Shown: one piece after another, positions 36,261-49,900 of the stretch
How the letters are laid out: each line of letters begins with the position of its first letter
Position numbering within the stretch: position 1 is the stretch's first letter
Assembly: GCA_027574665.1 (NCBI GenBank)
Contig: CM050656.1
Location: 7,577,501-7,641,500, forward strand
Length of the DNA: 64,000 nt
DNA from: Rhynochetos jubatus
Lineage: Eukaryota > Chordata > Aves > Eurypygiformes > Rhynochetidae
Direction: 5' to 3'
Program-made: the position numbers and the translations under genes
The notes under the pieces: generated by a model
Database searches by the model: none
What the model was told of the DNA's origin: nothing
What the model saw: the letters and a program-made list of their open reading frames with translations, nothing else

Positions 36261-39200
36261 GTGCCTGACGATTTGGAAATGAAAATAAATAAAAAGTGCA
36301 GCAGGCAGAATGGGATTTGTTCTGATCTCCTGCTTGGAGGTGTTTCCCTTGTTTTCACCGGGTCTGTGACCCTGGCTGTTAAAAGATGTACGGAGAAGAA
36401 TTTTGAGTAGGTTAAAAAAACCCTCTTTTCCAATCAATGCTCAAGGAAAGGATAAGATGATGTGACACAAATGTATGATCGTGTGCCACAAATAGAACGT
36501 TGTGGGAAGCTTTCCCTTAAACATAAGCTTTGTCCTATATTTTTTCAAACAGTTATTTCCTTGCTGTGTAGGTCATTCTTAACATTAGGCTAAATTTAGC
36601 TGAAGATAGACCAACAGCAGAGACAGACTGCCTCAGAAAGCTGAATCAGAACCACAGTCTCAACTGCATGGCCTAGTCAGGAGGCTGGATGCAAAACTAT
36701 CAGGGAGCTTGGTTAAAAGGTAACAAAATCTCAGACGTTTAAATAAAATACCTTGTGTCTAGGAAATGAAAAGTTCATAGGGTGGTTTGCCTGATACCCT
36801 CTCATGCTGTAAGCCATGTATACAACTTGAATTTATTTCAAGGGTATTTCTAGCACAAAGTGAGTAAAGACTATAGCCCAGACATCCCAGGCCTTTTGAA
36901 GATCTGTACCTGACGCTTCAGAACAGTGGTCTAATCTCCACTTCCAGCAGGGACGGCAGAATTTGTACTTGTTTATGCACTTTGGTTTTCAGTTCTTTGT
37001 GTATAAATTTAGCTGTGGGTGGAGTATCCTGAGCCAGATTTCTCCCTATGTGCCATACATACAGGATGACAGACATACATGATTCTGCTGGGTTAGATTG
37101 ACAATGAATTACATTTGCTAGCAAATACTGGATCAGAGCCATCTGTTTCAGAAATTAGCATAGCAGCGATTTGTTTGTTTGGCTTCATCTGTCTATTAGT
37201 TTGGTCAAAATCCTCTTGTTTTAGAGACACACTATCACATACAGAAAGGACCTGTGATACACTCTGTGCAGGCGTCCTGTAAAATACATGAATTATTCTA
37301 AAAAGTGAACATATGAAATGCGATTGCAGAAATCCAGACAAAGATAAGATATTTTTTTCTTCTCCTGGAAACAAATTTGACTTTCTCAGTGCGCTCTGTC
37401 TTACATTAAAAATCGTCTACCTCTAAACAGTGTACTGATACCAAAATACTTCTCTCTGAACCACAGTAGTGTTGCTGAACTTCTCGGTGCGCTGTATCTT
37501 TTCTTCCTGTGTATTTTGACAGAATTAGGGAAATCCTTCCTGGCTTATAGCCTCTGCAACTTTCTTTTGAAGAGGTATTGATATTCTTAAAAATGGAGAA
37601 GTCTAGCTCCAAACAACAGTCAAGAAAAGGGCATCAGTCCATTAAATGATAAGGTATCACCCCATTAGACAACCGCTTTCCTAAAAGCGGTTCACTTTGA
37701 AGCCCTGTATACCTAAAGAAGATGACATCTCTTACACAGCTTTTTTATTTGCAGTATACTGAGTCTGCACTATTCACTATTTCAGTTGTTTGCCTAGATT
37801 TTTTAGGTCTCTGGGAAAAAAAAGAAATTTACTAATTCTACTTAATACTCCCCAAACTTGTATTTACCATTTTATAGTTCCTCCTGGATCCAGTTACAGT
37901 GCAAATATTTCTCCACCGGTGTACTAAAGGTCTACATTGCTGTGCAGCTAGTGATCATTATGTGGCATTTGCTTGATGATACGAGTTTAGGTGCAGACGA
38001 TATTCCTAACTGCCATTAAAAAACATAGCAGAAAATAGTCATAGGAGTGTCTTCTGTACTCTTGAGAAGAGTAAAGCCTGGTATTGTTATTCTGAAAAGA
38101 GAATTCTAGATAGAACTGCTCAAATAGGAAGAAATGTGAATGCTTCTTAGAGTAGCGCTAATGCATGATTTAGAGAGCTACTACGCAAAGTAAAAGATTC
38201 AGTTCATTTTCATGTTACTTTATATCTTAGTTACATGACAAAACCAACAACAAAAACGCCTTCTAAAATAAGAACTTACGTTTCTCCTTCAGAAAAATGA
38301 GTCGTATGTGGTAGGCAAGGAAAATGATGTGAAGTCTCAACTCAAAGGACGTGAGTGCTCATTCTACACGTGAATTAGAAAAGCACCCGTGTTGCTTTGT
38401 CTGCGTGCATCTGTCTCTACCTGAGCATCATAATTCACCTTACTCCTCCCACAATCCGCCCCGTTTCTTTGTCTAATCTGAGCAACCAACAATAGGATCT
38501 ATAGAAGTTTAGAAACCTGGACTGAATGGAGGGGGCGTGATTTGCTGATGAGAAGTGGTTTACCTGGGTTGCTGTTGAAATCCTCACACCTAATGCAGAA
38601 TTTTGCCTGTGTTACTTTGTGATGGAACAGCGGGACCCGCTAAAGTCAGATGGTGATCGAATCTGATCGCTTCACCGTGCGATTAGAACACAATGATGAA
38701 ATTGCCTATTGGGAGCATAGTGTTCCGAATCAATATGTTGTTAATGCATACCACTGTTTTTAGAATAAATAGCAAATGTTGTCAGAAGTAAATATTTATG
38801 TATTTTAAGCAATGGAAAGAGTGTGTAAGTGCTTTTTCAAGGTAAGTGTAGAAAGCCATTACAAAGTTTATCTTTGCAACTGACCTATAAAAGCTATAAA
38901 CACATCAAAGGCTTCGAGGACATCAGATAGCAACTTTAATTCTTCACACAGTCTAAACTCCCATGAAGCCGCTATCCCAGGATCACAACTCTGAGTATGC
39001 TCAGTAATGCTAATGGAACTCAGACTTACTTGAGCACCCACCTTCAGAATTTTCATTTAATTCATGTTACAATTTATCAACTAGTGATTTCTTTTAGTGA
39101 ATTTTTTTTTAATGGCTGAATGTAAGGCAACACAGTTTTTTAGAACAGGATTCTTTGGAGGTTTTATTACTACAGAATAAACCACTTTTTTAAAGGTAGT

Positions 39201-41725
39201 TGAAATGCTTCTGCTTCAAGACAGCAGCTTTTTGTTTACAGTCAGCAGGTTAAGAGTTTATACTGGTGTCACAAGTAAAGAGGCTGACATTTCTTCCAGG
39301 TGAAGATTCTAGACTTCAGTAGTAATGCATTTAGTCAGTCACACCACTATTAATTTTAGTTAATATGGCTTTTTGATTTTTTAAAATACTATGCAAAGAT
39401 GTGCTTTACTATAAATACTTAACAAGTCATCCAGATATCATAAGCTACCAAATACAGAGGGGATGAAAGTGCCAGTGGATCCCACTGAATGATTTCGCCT
39501 TAAGGCTCCTGCAGGTTTTATTCAGATTAGTAGGAGTGGGGAGGAGGAGATAAATAAAACATTTGTTTCAGAAAGTCGGTGACTTTGGCAGAGCACTGAT
39601 TTAAACCATGAAGACTCGGCTCTTAGCGGTCCTTTAGCTGATCAGAATATTGTTAAGAAGTGAGGCTGGTGAAGAACGCTCAACACCAGCCCCCTGAGTG
39701 GTGCTTATCAGTACATTTCTGCTTTTCTTTTAACTATCATCGCACCTTCTCTGTGGTTCTGTACATAATTCAGTCAGTGACTCCTACTGATGTTATCACA
39801 GTCACTCAAACATGTTTTTACACCACCCGTTGAATATTTCGGTAAAGGTCTAATCTCATTTGGATTTATTACGATTTATCTTGGATTAAGCATTTATCTG
39901 CTAAGGATTATGACCTATACTATGAGGTACCGATGAACCATCGGAGTTCAGGAATGTCTAAGCACATGAGAATGAATCAGCAATATTCTTTTTTGACACA
40001 GATTTCACACGTTGTCTTTTTTCAATCAGCTTTTCAGCATTCATAGAGATAAGTATCTAATTTTCATTTAATACGGGCAGTAACCTGGAAAACTCTTAGC
40101 ATTCTGTAGGAGCAAAGCTGCATTTAATTAGGAGCAGCTTAAAAGATCAGGCCTGAGAACCACATGACTTTGTATTCCCTCTGCCTTCAACAGTCAGTAT
40201 AGTAGTATTGATTTTTTTATACCAATTTAAATATCTTCTCATCTTTTTGAAAGGTGTTTTGGTGAGTCTTCCACTGCTGCCCCAACTTTCTACTTTTTCT
40301 GATTTGCAGAGCCAGGAGTGGAAAAAGAGCAAGGGTAAAGAACAAGGCCATGTTGTTTGTTTATTACCTTTCTGGACTTTTAAGATTTTTTTTTTCTTGT
40401 CTGAATAGGTTTAAACTGCTTCCTCTATTGGCACAAACAGTGCTGCAGATCGGGAAGAGTATTGGTTTTCTCATGTGATTAACAGGAGTTGGTCTTTGGC
40501 TTTAGTTTGTGGCAAAGCCACCAATGCATGCTATAGTTGCCCCTAAATAAGCTCCTAGCTTTATAATGTTGTATATTTATCATATTTTAGAAATCCCATT
40601 TTATGCCACTTTAATTGAACAAAAGCTAATGAATTCCAATGGCCACTTTAATTTTGTATGTTCGTAAGTTTTCCTTGCAGCTTGGGTTTTTCCTTCGGGA
40701 TGACAACACAAAAAAGGTTTAAATACTTGAAGGCAGTCTCTCATAATGTTGGAAATAAGACCTCAGATATGAAACTGCACAGTTTGACATGTTTACACAC
40801 TCTTACTAGAGGAATCAGGAAGAAAATACATGGTTCATTTCCGATACACATTTCTACTGCTTGCTAAATCCTGCCACGTGTAACGTGCAGCCACGTCACA
40901 AATGACTGTACTGCGTTGGTATTGTTCATTTTGAGGATTGCCTGCAACGCCTTGTTTGCTAACCAGGGGGTTTCCTGTGTGAACGCAGTGGTAAAGAGGT
41001 GAAACCTAAGGCTGTAAGAGGATGCTAGTTCCAGGCTGTCTGACTTCATTAAATGGAGGAATGTAATTAAATTTTGGTTTTCATGAGAACATCGCAAAAT
41101 TACCCTTTCTGTACAGTGTTGGGATATAGCATGCTTTGCTATCAATTTGCATCACAGTTTCTTATCCAATTAATATTCAGGACCTGCAGGCTTACGGACA
41201 CAGCATTGCATGTGAAACCATAGCTCATACTTCAGCAAGGAGAAGATTCAGCTGATGAAAAATTAGATGAACCAAAACACTGAGAAATGGATGAGCACAG
41301 AAAAGGATTGATCTACCATAACTAAAACCATTGATGAATAAGCTGTAAAGAGACATAATCAAAGATAAAATTATTTTTCAGTACCTTTTCTGTAAAATAT
41401 CAAATAGAAAATCATCTGGATTCAGAAGAGAAAAGCTCCACGATGCAATGAAATTCTTTACCCACTTTCACATGGGTGTATGTGCAAGGAAGGAAAAATA
41501 GTGAGTACAAGGTGTTTTCTGGTAATGGGGTACATTAATACTGCAGTGGAATTTAGGATCAGCAGGTGCAGGATGTTGATCTTAAACCTGCTTGTGAGAT
41601 ACAGGGATGAGGAGGACATGTTAATTTACTTTCTTTTGACATCAGCCCAGAACTACACATGTAAAGTGACAACCCTAAGGATAGGATGGCAAAGTTGAGC
41701 TTTGAAAAGACTCTTACATGTACTC
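36261..41725. other. intergenic sequence between the 36-kb island and the CR1 copy
   Basis: AT-rich and CpG-poor, with no open frame of interest, no RNA gene and no retrotransposon tail. A motif-rich, relatively CpG-rich patch at 38355-38735 is listed separately. Confidence 0.6.
38355..38735. promoter_or_regulatory. candidate enhancer: CpG-retaining patch with SOX-type motifs
   Basis: Within a CpG-poor setting this 380-bp patch keeps about a dozen CG dinucleotides. It also has several SOX-like cores (ctttgt near 38396 and 38466, acaatagg near 38490, cctattgg near 38706). It is not open in any frame. Conservation cannot be tested here, so the enhancer idea is an inference. Confidence 0.3.
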
Positions 41726-43030
41726 AGAATCATAGAATCATTCACTTGGAAGGGACGTTAGGAGGCTTTCTAGTGCAAACTCCTGCTCAGATCAGGGTCA
41801 ACACTGAAATCACATCAGTTTGTTTAGGACTTGGTGCAATGAAGTTTTGAAAGCCTGCAAGGATGGAGATTCCCCAGCCTCTCTGGGCAGCCTGTTCCAG
41901 TGCTTAAATATCCTTGTATTGAATTATTTTTTTTCCTTATATCCAGCTGCACCTCAGTAATGAGCCTAGCTCCATCTTTCTGGTAGCCTCTTCTTAAGTA
42001 TGGGCAGGTTGTTTGTAGGTGTTTTGGAAGCTGTCTCTTCTCCAGACTAAACAAGCCCTCATCTCTTAGACTTTCCTCAAAGAGCAAGTGCTCCAGCCCG
42101 CTAAACACCTCCATGCTTGTCTGCTCAAATTTCTCAAGTTTATCAGCATCTTTCTTGTACGGGAGGCTCCAAAACTGCACATAATATTCCATATACTAAA
42201 GTAACCTAAAGAATATAGAGTAAAAGGGAATAATTACATCTCTCCATCTACTGTCTATGCACCTTTTGACACAGCACAGTATGCTGTTAGCCTTCACCGC
42301 TGCCTAAGCGCGCTGCTGGCTGCTGCTTAGTGTACAACATCACCAGGATCCCCAGGTCCTTCTCAGCAGAGCTGCTCCTCAGCCAGTCAGTCTGATCCTG
42401 TACTATTTCTAGGGGGCTAGTCTGTCCCAGGTGCAAGGCTTTTCACATGCCCTTGTCGATTTTCATGAGGTTCCTGTCAGTACATTCCTCCAGCCTGCGT
42501 ACATCCGCCTGAATGACCGTTTTGATCTTGAGGGTGCTGATGGCATCCTCTAGTTCCACACCTTCTGCAAGCCTGACAAAGTTGTTCGCTGTGTTCTCCT
42601 CCAGGCCAGTGATACAGATACGCAATGGCGTAGGTCTGAGGCTACGTGTAACCAGCTGAGCATGGAGCATGAACATTGTGCCTGTTGAGCTAGAGTTTCA
42701 CCCGTCTAGCAGTCTGCCCGTCCACGCTACAATGGTGCAACTTGGATGCAAGGGTGCTGTCGGAGAGTGTGCTGAAGGCCTTGCTCAAGCCAAGGTAGGC
42801 AATGTGTACTGCTCTCTCTTTGCACATCTTGCCATTTCACCACAGGCGGTAATTAAGCTTGGTCAAGCATGGCAAACCTGGGTAAACGCATGCTGACTAC
42901 TGTTTCTAATCACCTTTCTTCTTCAGAAATGGCTTCTGTGGATTTTCACCATTGTTGTCCCAGAGAACACACAGACACTGACTGGCCTGTAGTTCTCTGG
43001 ATCATGCTTCTTGCTTTTCTTTAGCATAAT
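41726..43030 (-). mobile_element. CR1 LINE, minus orientation, truncated and decayed
   Basis: The left end reads agaatcatagaatca...ttggaagggac, the reverse complement of the CR1 3' tail, so the element points to the minus strand. Reading leftward on the minus strand, recognisable pieces occur in CR1 order. First is an RT-domain start resembling KKxDPxNYRPVS (about 42983-43024). Next is a stretch with RLEECTDRNLMKIDKG (42443-42560), the CR1 DLDRLEEWADRNLMKFNKGK region. Then come VQFWSLPYKKD...LEKFEQ...GLEHL...RDEGLFSLEKR (41990-42190) and the non-coding tail. These pieces lie in different frames with stops and indels between them. The distance between the RT start and the RNLMK region is shorter than in a full element, implying an internal deletion. 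It cannot move by itself. Confidence 0.92.
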
Positions 43031-46000
43031 GGACTTTTGGGTAGATTTAAGTGTGAAATCAGTCTTTCACTTCACAGTTAAGAGATTTGACATAGTCCAT
43101 AGTTATACGCTCCCTGTAAACTGGGACTAAAAAGTCTATAAACAGTTATTGATCTCCACATGCTACTGGGGAAATTTTCCAAGATCAGTGACAGCTTGGA
43201 AATCACTGGCATTTTAAAATTATAGATCACTGCTTCACTTTTTTGGCATTTACAGTCTTGCATTATGGCAGTGAACGTGCTAGATGTGTGTATAAAAAAC
43301 AAAATGCTTTTAGCATTTTAATATTTTTCATTTGAGCAATATTAAAGGTGGAAATTTCCTGACACAATTCAAAATAATGGTTTTGTTTATTAAAGATATA
43401 TACCCACAAAGATGAAGTTAGGATGAGAAAGATGCTTGTGTGAAAATAATACCTGATTTCTCAACAACAGCATCTCCTGAGGTTTCTTTGATTAATACCT
43501 GATTAATGACTAAGCCAAGTTTTCTGTTAACACCGCAGAACGCAGTTATAGAAGAGTAACAAGTATTTTGCCCTCCCAAGTCATTGTCAACACAACCCTC
43601 AGTTAATTTTTGATGCCGGAATCACTTACAATGGAGAGGGTTGGTTTCAAGACATCGTTCTGTGTAGAGATTGTCAAAGCCTCTGTGGTCAGCCACTGAA
43701 CTGTCCTTGTCATTCAGGAGGAGCTGGGTGCTTGCCTACAACAGGGCATGGGTAGGTGAAAGGAAAAGGTGTTAGTGAACACACGCTCAAGTCAGCTCTT
43801 TGCTGCAGGAGACAAAATGGAAATCCCAAGCTTGTTTTACACTGCCTGGGGCAGGAAGGACCTTAGTTGTTAACACAATGATTCCTCCAGCCGATGAAGG
43901 ATCTGCTCTGATGCGTTCTGAAGGATGTTGCATATGCCATGGCTGGAAAAATGATGGTCTCTGTGTATTGGTGGAGGATAGAAGAGAAGGGGAAACGGTG
44001 TGAGTGGTGACACATGTGATCTTTAGAGGAAAAATATAATGCAAATGTGAATTGAAGATGAGTTCCATGTACTTCCAGGTGTAAAACTAATTAACGGACA
44101 CAGAGTTAATAATTTACTGTATCAGATTTCTGCGCTGCAAAAATACACGTTTTTTAAAAGATTAAAAAATTGAGTAATAAGATTAGCTGGCTCATGTTTT
44201 AATGCAAAATATATGTCGTAGAAAATATTGTTAAATCTGAATCTGGAAAGAAAAAACAGACATAGCAAACAATAGGCTGATTTGAGCTAAAAACTTTGAA
44301 TTCAGACTTAAATTGCTCAAGATGCAACAGCTTTTATTTTATTTCTATGACAGCACCATTTCATCCACAGTCTCCCATGACGTGAGTTAGGTGAAGGTGT
44401 GTATTTTGCCTTCTCAGCTTCTTTTGGGGAATGATTTGTGATTACTTCTGTAGGATTAGGAGTACAGAGACTATCTCAAACGTCTCTTAAAATATGTGGT
44501 ATTGCAAACAACGGATATAAAATGAGATTCACACACATAGCTTTGCTGGTGGCCAAGAAATGCGTTGCAATATGCCGGAAATCCAAACATCCTCCTACTC
44601 TCAGAGCCTTGCTGACAGATCTACAACAACTTAGTTCTCTTGAAAAAGCTACATACAGAATCAGAGTAAGAAACAGAGAAGCCTGCTTATTCTGAGAAAC
44701 TAAAGTAATCTGAAAAGTAGAAGGTTAAGGATTCCTCATCTGTATGAAAATCACATTTCTTTTTGAAAATTTTACAGTTTCAAGTAACACCTAGATTTTC
44801 TGAAATCCCCCCAAAACCAGAAAGAGAAAATCTTGTCATTCTTGAAAAAGCAACAGCAGCAAGCCCTTAGGATTAGTGCCATTGTTTTCTTGTGTAGCCT
44901 TTTAGACCTACAAATCATTGGGCTTCTGCATAAGTACAGGGGTGTGCATTAATAGAACGTGATGCAGAGATGGAGCCTTAGTTCAGCAGATCCACCTTTG
45001 TTGAAAAACCAATTAAAAAAGCAAACACAAGGGAATAGAAAACCAAGTAACTTTTCCAGGGATGTATTTTTTAAACAGCATACTTTGCAAGAAGTGCTAT
45101 ATTAGATGCTACATATTTTAATTAGCTGTTTAGAAAATCAGGTTGACAGTGTCCTTTAATTAGTAGACATTGACTTATTCCATGTGTATTATGGCATAGT
45201 GAATCTTATTAAGATAAATGTTTCTCTCTGAAGATATGAAAAAAAAAAAATCCACTATCATTTGTTTGCTTACCAGATTGCTCACCATCAATACGGCTGC
45301 TATTTAAAATGATGAATTTTAGTCACATATTTAATTAGCTAATAGCTGATCTCACTGTAGGGTCTTGATCCTCCTTACATGTGTTCTTTCATCCTGCAAA
45401 AGTCTTTGGTTGTATCTTGTTTTTGAAGTTTTCGTTTGAAATTGTCCTTGCTACTTTCAAATCTAAAATGCAGTAAATTAAATTATTAAAAATAGAAATT
45501 ATTGTGAAAACATTTAAGGTTTTGAGTATAGTTTTGTACCTACTGTTCATTATAATATATTGCTGAAAGTTTTAAAAGTTATTTTTCCTACTTGGATTGC
45601 TGCAGATATTTGGTTTGTGAAGAAATTATGTGCACTTTAAAAGGCTATTAACTAGCTTAAGATTCAGTGCATTTGGGTACCGCTGCTCAGTATGCAGCCT
45701 TCTCACTGAATTCAAGTTGTTTGATGGCCACAGTCGGAAAGTACAGCAAATATACTTCAACCTATACTGTGCCAAGGTAGCTATTTGAAAAAATGGATGT
45801 TTCAATAGTGTTCACATGAAGGACAGTAAAGATCTCATGGGCATCGTTGGTTTAGGAGAGGACTTCTCAGGAAATTCCCTGTTTTAGTGTTCATAGTGTA
45901 TGGCAAATGGTGCTTCCCAATCCCCATGGATTATATTTCTGCATAGAGTGACATTCAAAGGAAAATATCCCCCTCTCTTCACAGGAGAGGGAGTATTTGC

Positions 46001-46489
46001 CTGGCCTCGGAACCTGTTCTTACAACTTGCAGAGGAATGTCATTCCACCAGTGCAAAGAAGATAAGCAAGAAGGAAGTTAATAAAGCAGAATTTTCTTTG
46101 TTACAGAGACTGCATTGGAGTGAACTGTGATGGCAAGTGTGGTGCTGCCAGATGCTGCAGAAGGTTGAGGCTTTCCTGTGAATAACCTGGAGGCAATCTG
46201 CAGGGCTTAGGTAAACCCAGGCTGCCATCCATTGCTAAAGGGCTAAAGAACCTCTACAAGATGGATTTGTCGCTGAATTTGTAGCTACATGGATGTGTGT
46301 CTACCTGCTGTTTAATTTGCATTAGTTCAACAATATATATAGATATGTATAAATATCCCTATTGTCAGTGAACTGTCTTGAAAAGGACATTTTGAAATAA
46401 TACACGGCCAATGAAACGAGTTCCTTGGAAACTGCTGTAGGCCAGATGGCTCAAAATCAGAGAATTTGATCAGTGAAAGCAAAGGGCAT

Positions 46490-46930
46490 AGGGCTGCTGA
46501 AAGCTCCGCGGTGATGGGCTGATAATGACAAGGGTGGAATATCCATCAGGCTCGTTTTGCCGCTTTCAGTTTCCTAACAAACGCTGAACAGTAATCAAGC
46601 TTCAATCTCTATCGAAAACTGGCTATGTTACTTAAAGTATTCTCTGACCTCTGGAGCATGTTATTAGTAAAAGAAGGGCATAATTGACTTTTGGGATAAC
46701 ACAATTATTTGGTCTTGCTGTTATTGTCCCGTAACAGCATGGATTATAAACCTCATATCCTAGTCGTGCAGGCAAAACTCTCTGTTACCTTAGCCCTGCT
46801 GTTTAATTAGCTTTTACAATTGGACATTGTTTATATCCCAATAAATGTTGCCTGAGTAAAGGCTTCCCCTTAACCAATTAGACCAGATGTTTTTCTGTGA
46901 AGGTCCTAATTAAATAGCATCTATTCTGTT
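46490..46930. promoter_or_regulatory. candidate enhancer: homeodomain-motif-rich block
   Basis: Contains closely spaced ATTA/TAAT cores in different contexts: cataattgac, acaattattt, tttaattagc, caattagacc and ctaattaaat. It also has ttacaattggacattgttta, which includes a SOX-like attgtt. There is no open frame and no repeat signature. Dense mixed homeodomain/SOX motifs in a non-repetitive block between two neural genes suggest an enhancer, but this needs an alignment. Confidence 0.3.
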
Positions 46931-49900
46931 TGTTTTAAATCCTGCCTATTGTGTAAAACTCTGTAAGACTGCGATGGTACACCAGGACACTTTACCAACA
47001 TCTCTGTCACTTCCTGGTTCACTGCCTGGTTGCAGCTGCTCCCTTTCAAGGTTCTTGCGTATTGTATGGGAGTGAGATCCTGACGGGTAAGCTTGAGACT
47101 TGGGAAACCAAATCTTGCTCTGCAGTGGGCTTCTCAAGTGATGCTAAGTCACGTGTGACCCCGTCAGGATGGTGTGACAGGGTGGCTGATGGGGTTACCA
47201 CTGTAGTAGTGTCCAAACCTGCAGTTTCCAGTACAGAATGTTAAGCAAAGGTGGAATTTACTTGGAAGCCCTCCTCTGTAGCCATTGTGAAGGTGCTGTG
47301 TCAGATTTCTGAGCAACTCTGCCACCCATTCTGATTTTGGCAGTTTCAGGAATGGTTGAGGTTAGGTGTCCTAAACAGAGCTGTTCCCGCTCCTGACTCA
47401 GACCCTCTGTAAACTGCGGTTCTGTATAATGGAACATGACTTTCTGCCAGGTAAGATTTTAAGAGCTTTTATATTCCAGGTGCTATTTTTAAGAGCCGAT
47501 TCCTAAGTCACCACCACTTTTATATGTCCTCAAAATATGAAAAGGAAATCAGCTTCCTTTCTCTGGTACAGCAGCCACCCTCCTAAGTGAGTCAATGGGT
47601 TCCCAAATGTAGCATTTCAATGCCATGTAAAAAAGTGGAAGGAGTGAGAGATGCACTAATGGGAACACTGACTCACTGCCAATCTTTATGGGTCAGAGGA
47701 TTAAGAAATACAGTGGCCCATCTGTGCTTCACCAAATATCTTCATTTAGAAGATAAACATGGTATGTAACTACGTTTTTACTGTGTACTTCCTGCATCCA
47801 AACTTCCAAGTTGTTCTAATTTCATATCAATGTCTTAATTTTGAAATTGCCCTTGATTTCAAGATGAATTAGGTAGTAATTACATTAAATGCTGTCTGCA
47901 GTTTCTGATCAAATACATATATACCTGTTAATTTCCTTAAGATCTTAATTTAAAGGATTTTTTTTTGTCTGTAGGACGCTAACTCTTGCAGGGAGGGGCA
48001 GAAAGCTTGCATGCTGTGAAGGTCTCTGAAGCTTCAGAATGCAGATGATGTTATGGATGCAAACTTCAGTTCATGTAATTTTTTCTACACACACTATATT
48101 CAGGGTTGGGCACAGATAATTGGGTATGATTATGTCTTACTGAATATCTGCTTCTCAGCATCGCTAGTTTTACCAAGGGAAACAACTTTGGTAATCACAG
48201 TGTTCAGGAATACCTAGGATTTGATATTGATACAGCGAAATTAAAGATGCTGTGTATCTTACGTCTTCAAACACTTAAAATAGGGATTTTTAAATGTTGT
48301 TATGAATGTGGTCTGGGTGTAACGATTCTCTAATGATGCTAAAGCCAGATCTCTACCTGTCTCAAGATGGTCAGGCTGGAGTTTGCCTGGGGACTAATGG
48401 TCTAATCCCTGATCTTCTTGCTTACTGTCATCAGTTACAACGTTGTCCTTAGAGGCATAATGACCTTTTCTACTGGAGTTCACATTATTTTGCCATAGCA
48501 GATAGTATTTAGGACTAGATTGACCAAACAATGCTATTTCCTCTACTCTTGAGGGAAGGTGCTTGGCCTCGGTAGGCCCCATATTTTGCTTTACCCTGTG
48601 CCCTGGATTTCACAGAGAATGGCTCTAACACGCTACTGTTCCTGCTGTAGGCTGTTTGGAGAGCTGCTATGGGCTTGAGTTTTCCTTACTGTAGTGTTAT
48701 TAAAGGCCAGTGTTGATAATATTTTGCACTACAAGAACTTCTTTTGGTGCACTGCATGGCTTATGGAATAAGCGGCAGGCCAACAATGTTCCTGCACAAA
48801 TACAGTGCAAAACCAAAAGGCATAAGGTGAACTAGGACCTTGATGGCTGACAGTCTCAAGCCATCTCGTGCATTGAGCTCAAGCCCTCACACAAATTTAA
48901 CTACCAAAGACAATCTACTTGCAGCCTCTAAATTCATTCCTGGGATTCTTTTAAAAGGGAAAGAAAGATCATTGTTAATCCATGTGGCTTACGCTGGCAT
49001 AGATCTGTTTCATTCCCATCTGAGCACGCGTGGGCCTTGTACGTGATAGGAGAAAAAGACAGTTCCTCGCCACTTAGCACCTGAAAATAATCCTAGGGAA
49101 AACAACTGTTTAGCATGATCTGCTAACAAATGTGGAAACTAAAAATGGCCTTTCTGCACTGGGATTTTATCGTCTATTGTTGCCATGTGTTCGCTAACAT
49201 AAGCTTATTGCAATCTAAAGTAAATTCCTGCAATTTCAGTTCACCTCCTCTCTCCCAGCTGCTGCACGCAGCGATTGTCTCTCAGTGATTCGCTGCTCCT
49301 TTTTCTGTGCCACTGGTACCTTGAGAAATTGTAACTAAAAACAAGTCATGAATTGATTTTAAAAGTATTGAACTTAACATTGTTTCTATCTCCATTATGC
49401 ATTCTCCTTTCCTCTAAAGAATTAAATTTCAGTTGGGGGACAAATAATCATCTTCAACACAGCAAACAATTGTTCAGTTCACCCCAAATTAAGTTCTGGT
49501 TTTACATCTCTCATCTTTCCAGATGTTCACTAGCTACCTTAAAAAAAAATGTAACGGAGTAGATGCTGAAAAGGATCGCAAGATAGAGAACTGTAGAGTT
49601 TATAGGTTATTAAAATGCAATGCCTAAAATGTGTCTGTACATATAAATATAGCACAGAGTCTGGAAAATGTCCATAATAATACAGAAATATGAATGAAAA
49701 AGTAGTAAGATATTAAATAGTTTTCAAGAAATAGATGGAAACATCACACAAGCATATTTTTTAATTTCTGAGCATAGCAATCACTGCCAGCAGGGCTGTA
49801 TCAAGATCATGTAGACCGCTTGGAAACATCCGCAAAGTAACAGAGCCTATTTAGCAGCTACACAATTAGAAAGTACTTGAAAGGGCTTTCACTACTGAGG

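Noticed and set aside
41824-42192. 122-codon minus-strand open frame resembling a real protein
   Set aside because: It is the decayed C-terminal part of the CR1 reverse transcriptase (VQFW...GLFSLEKR), not a host gene.
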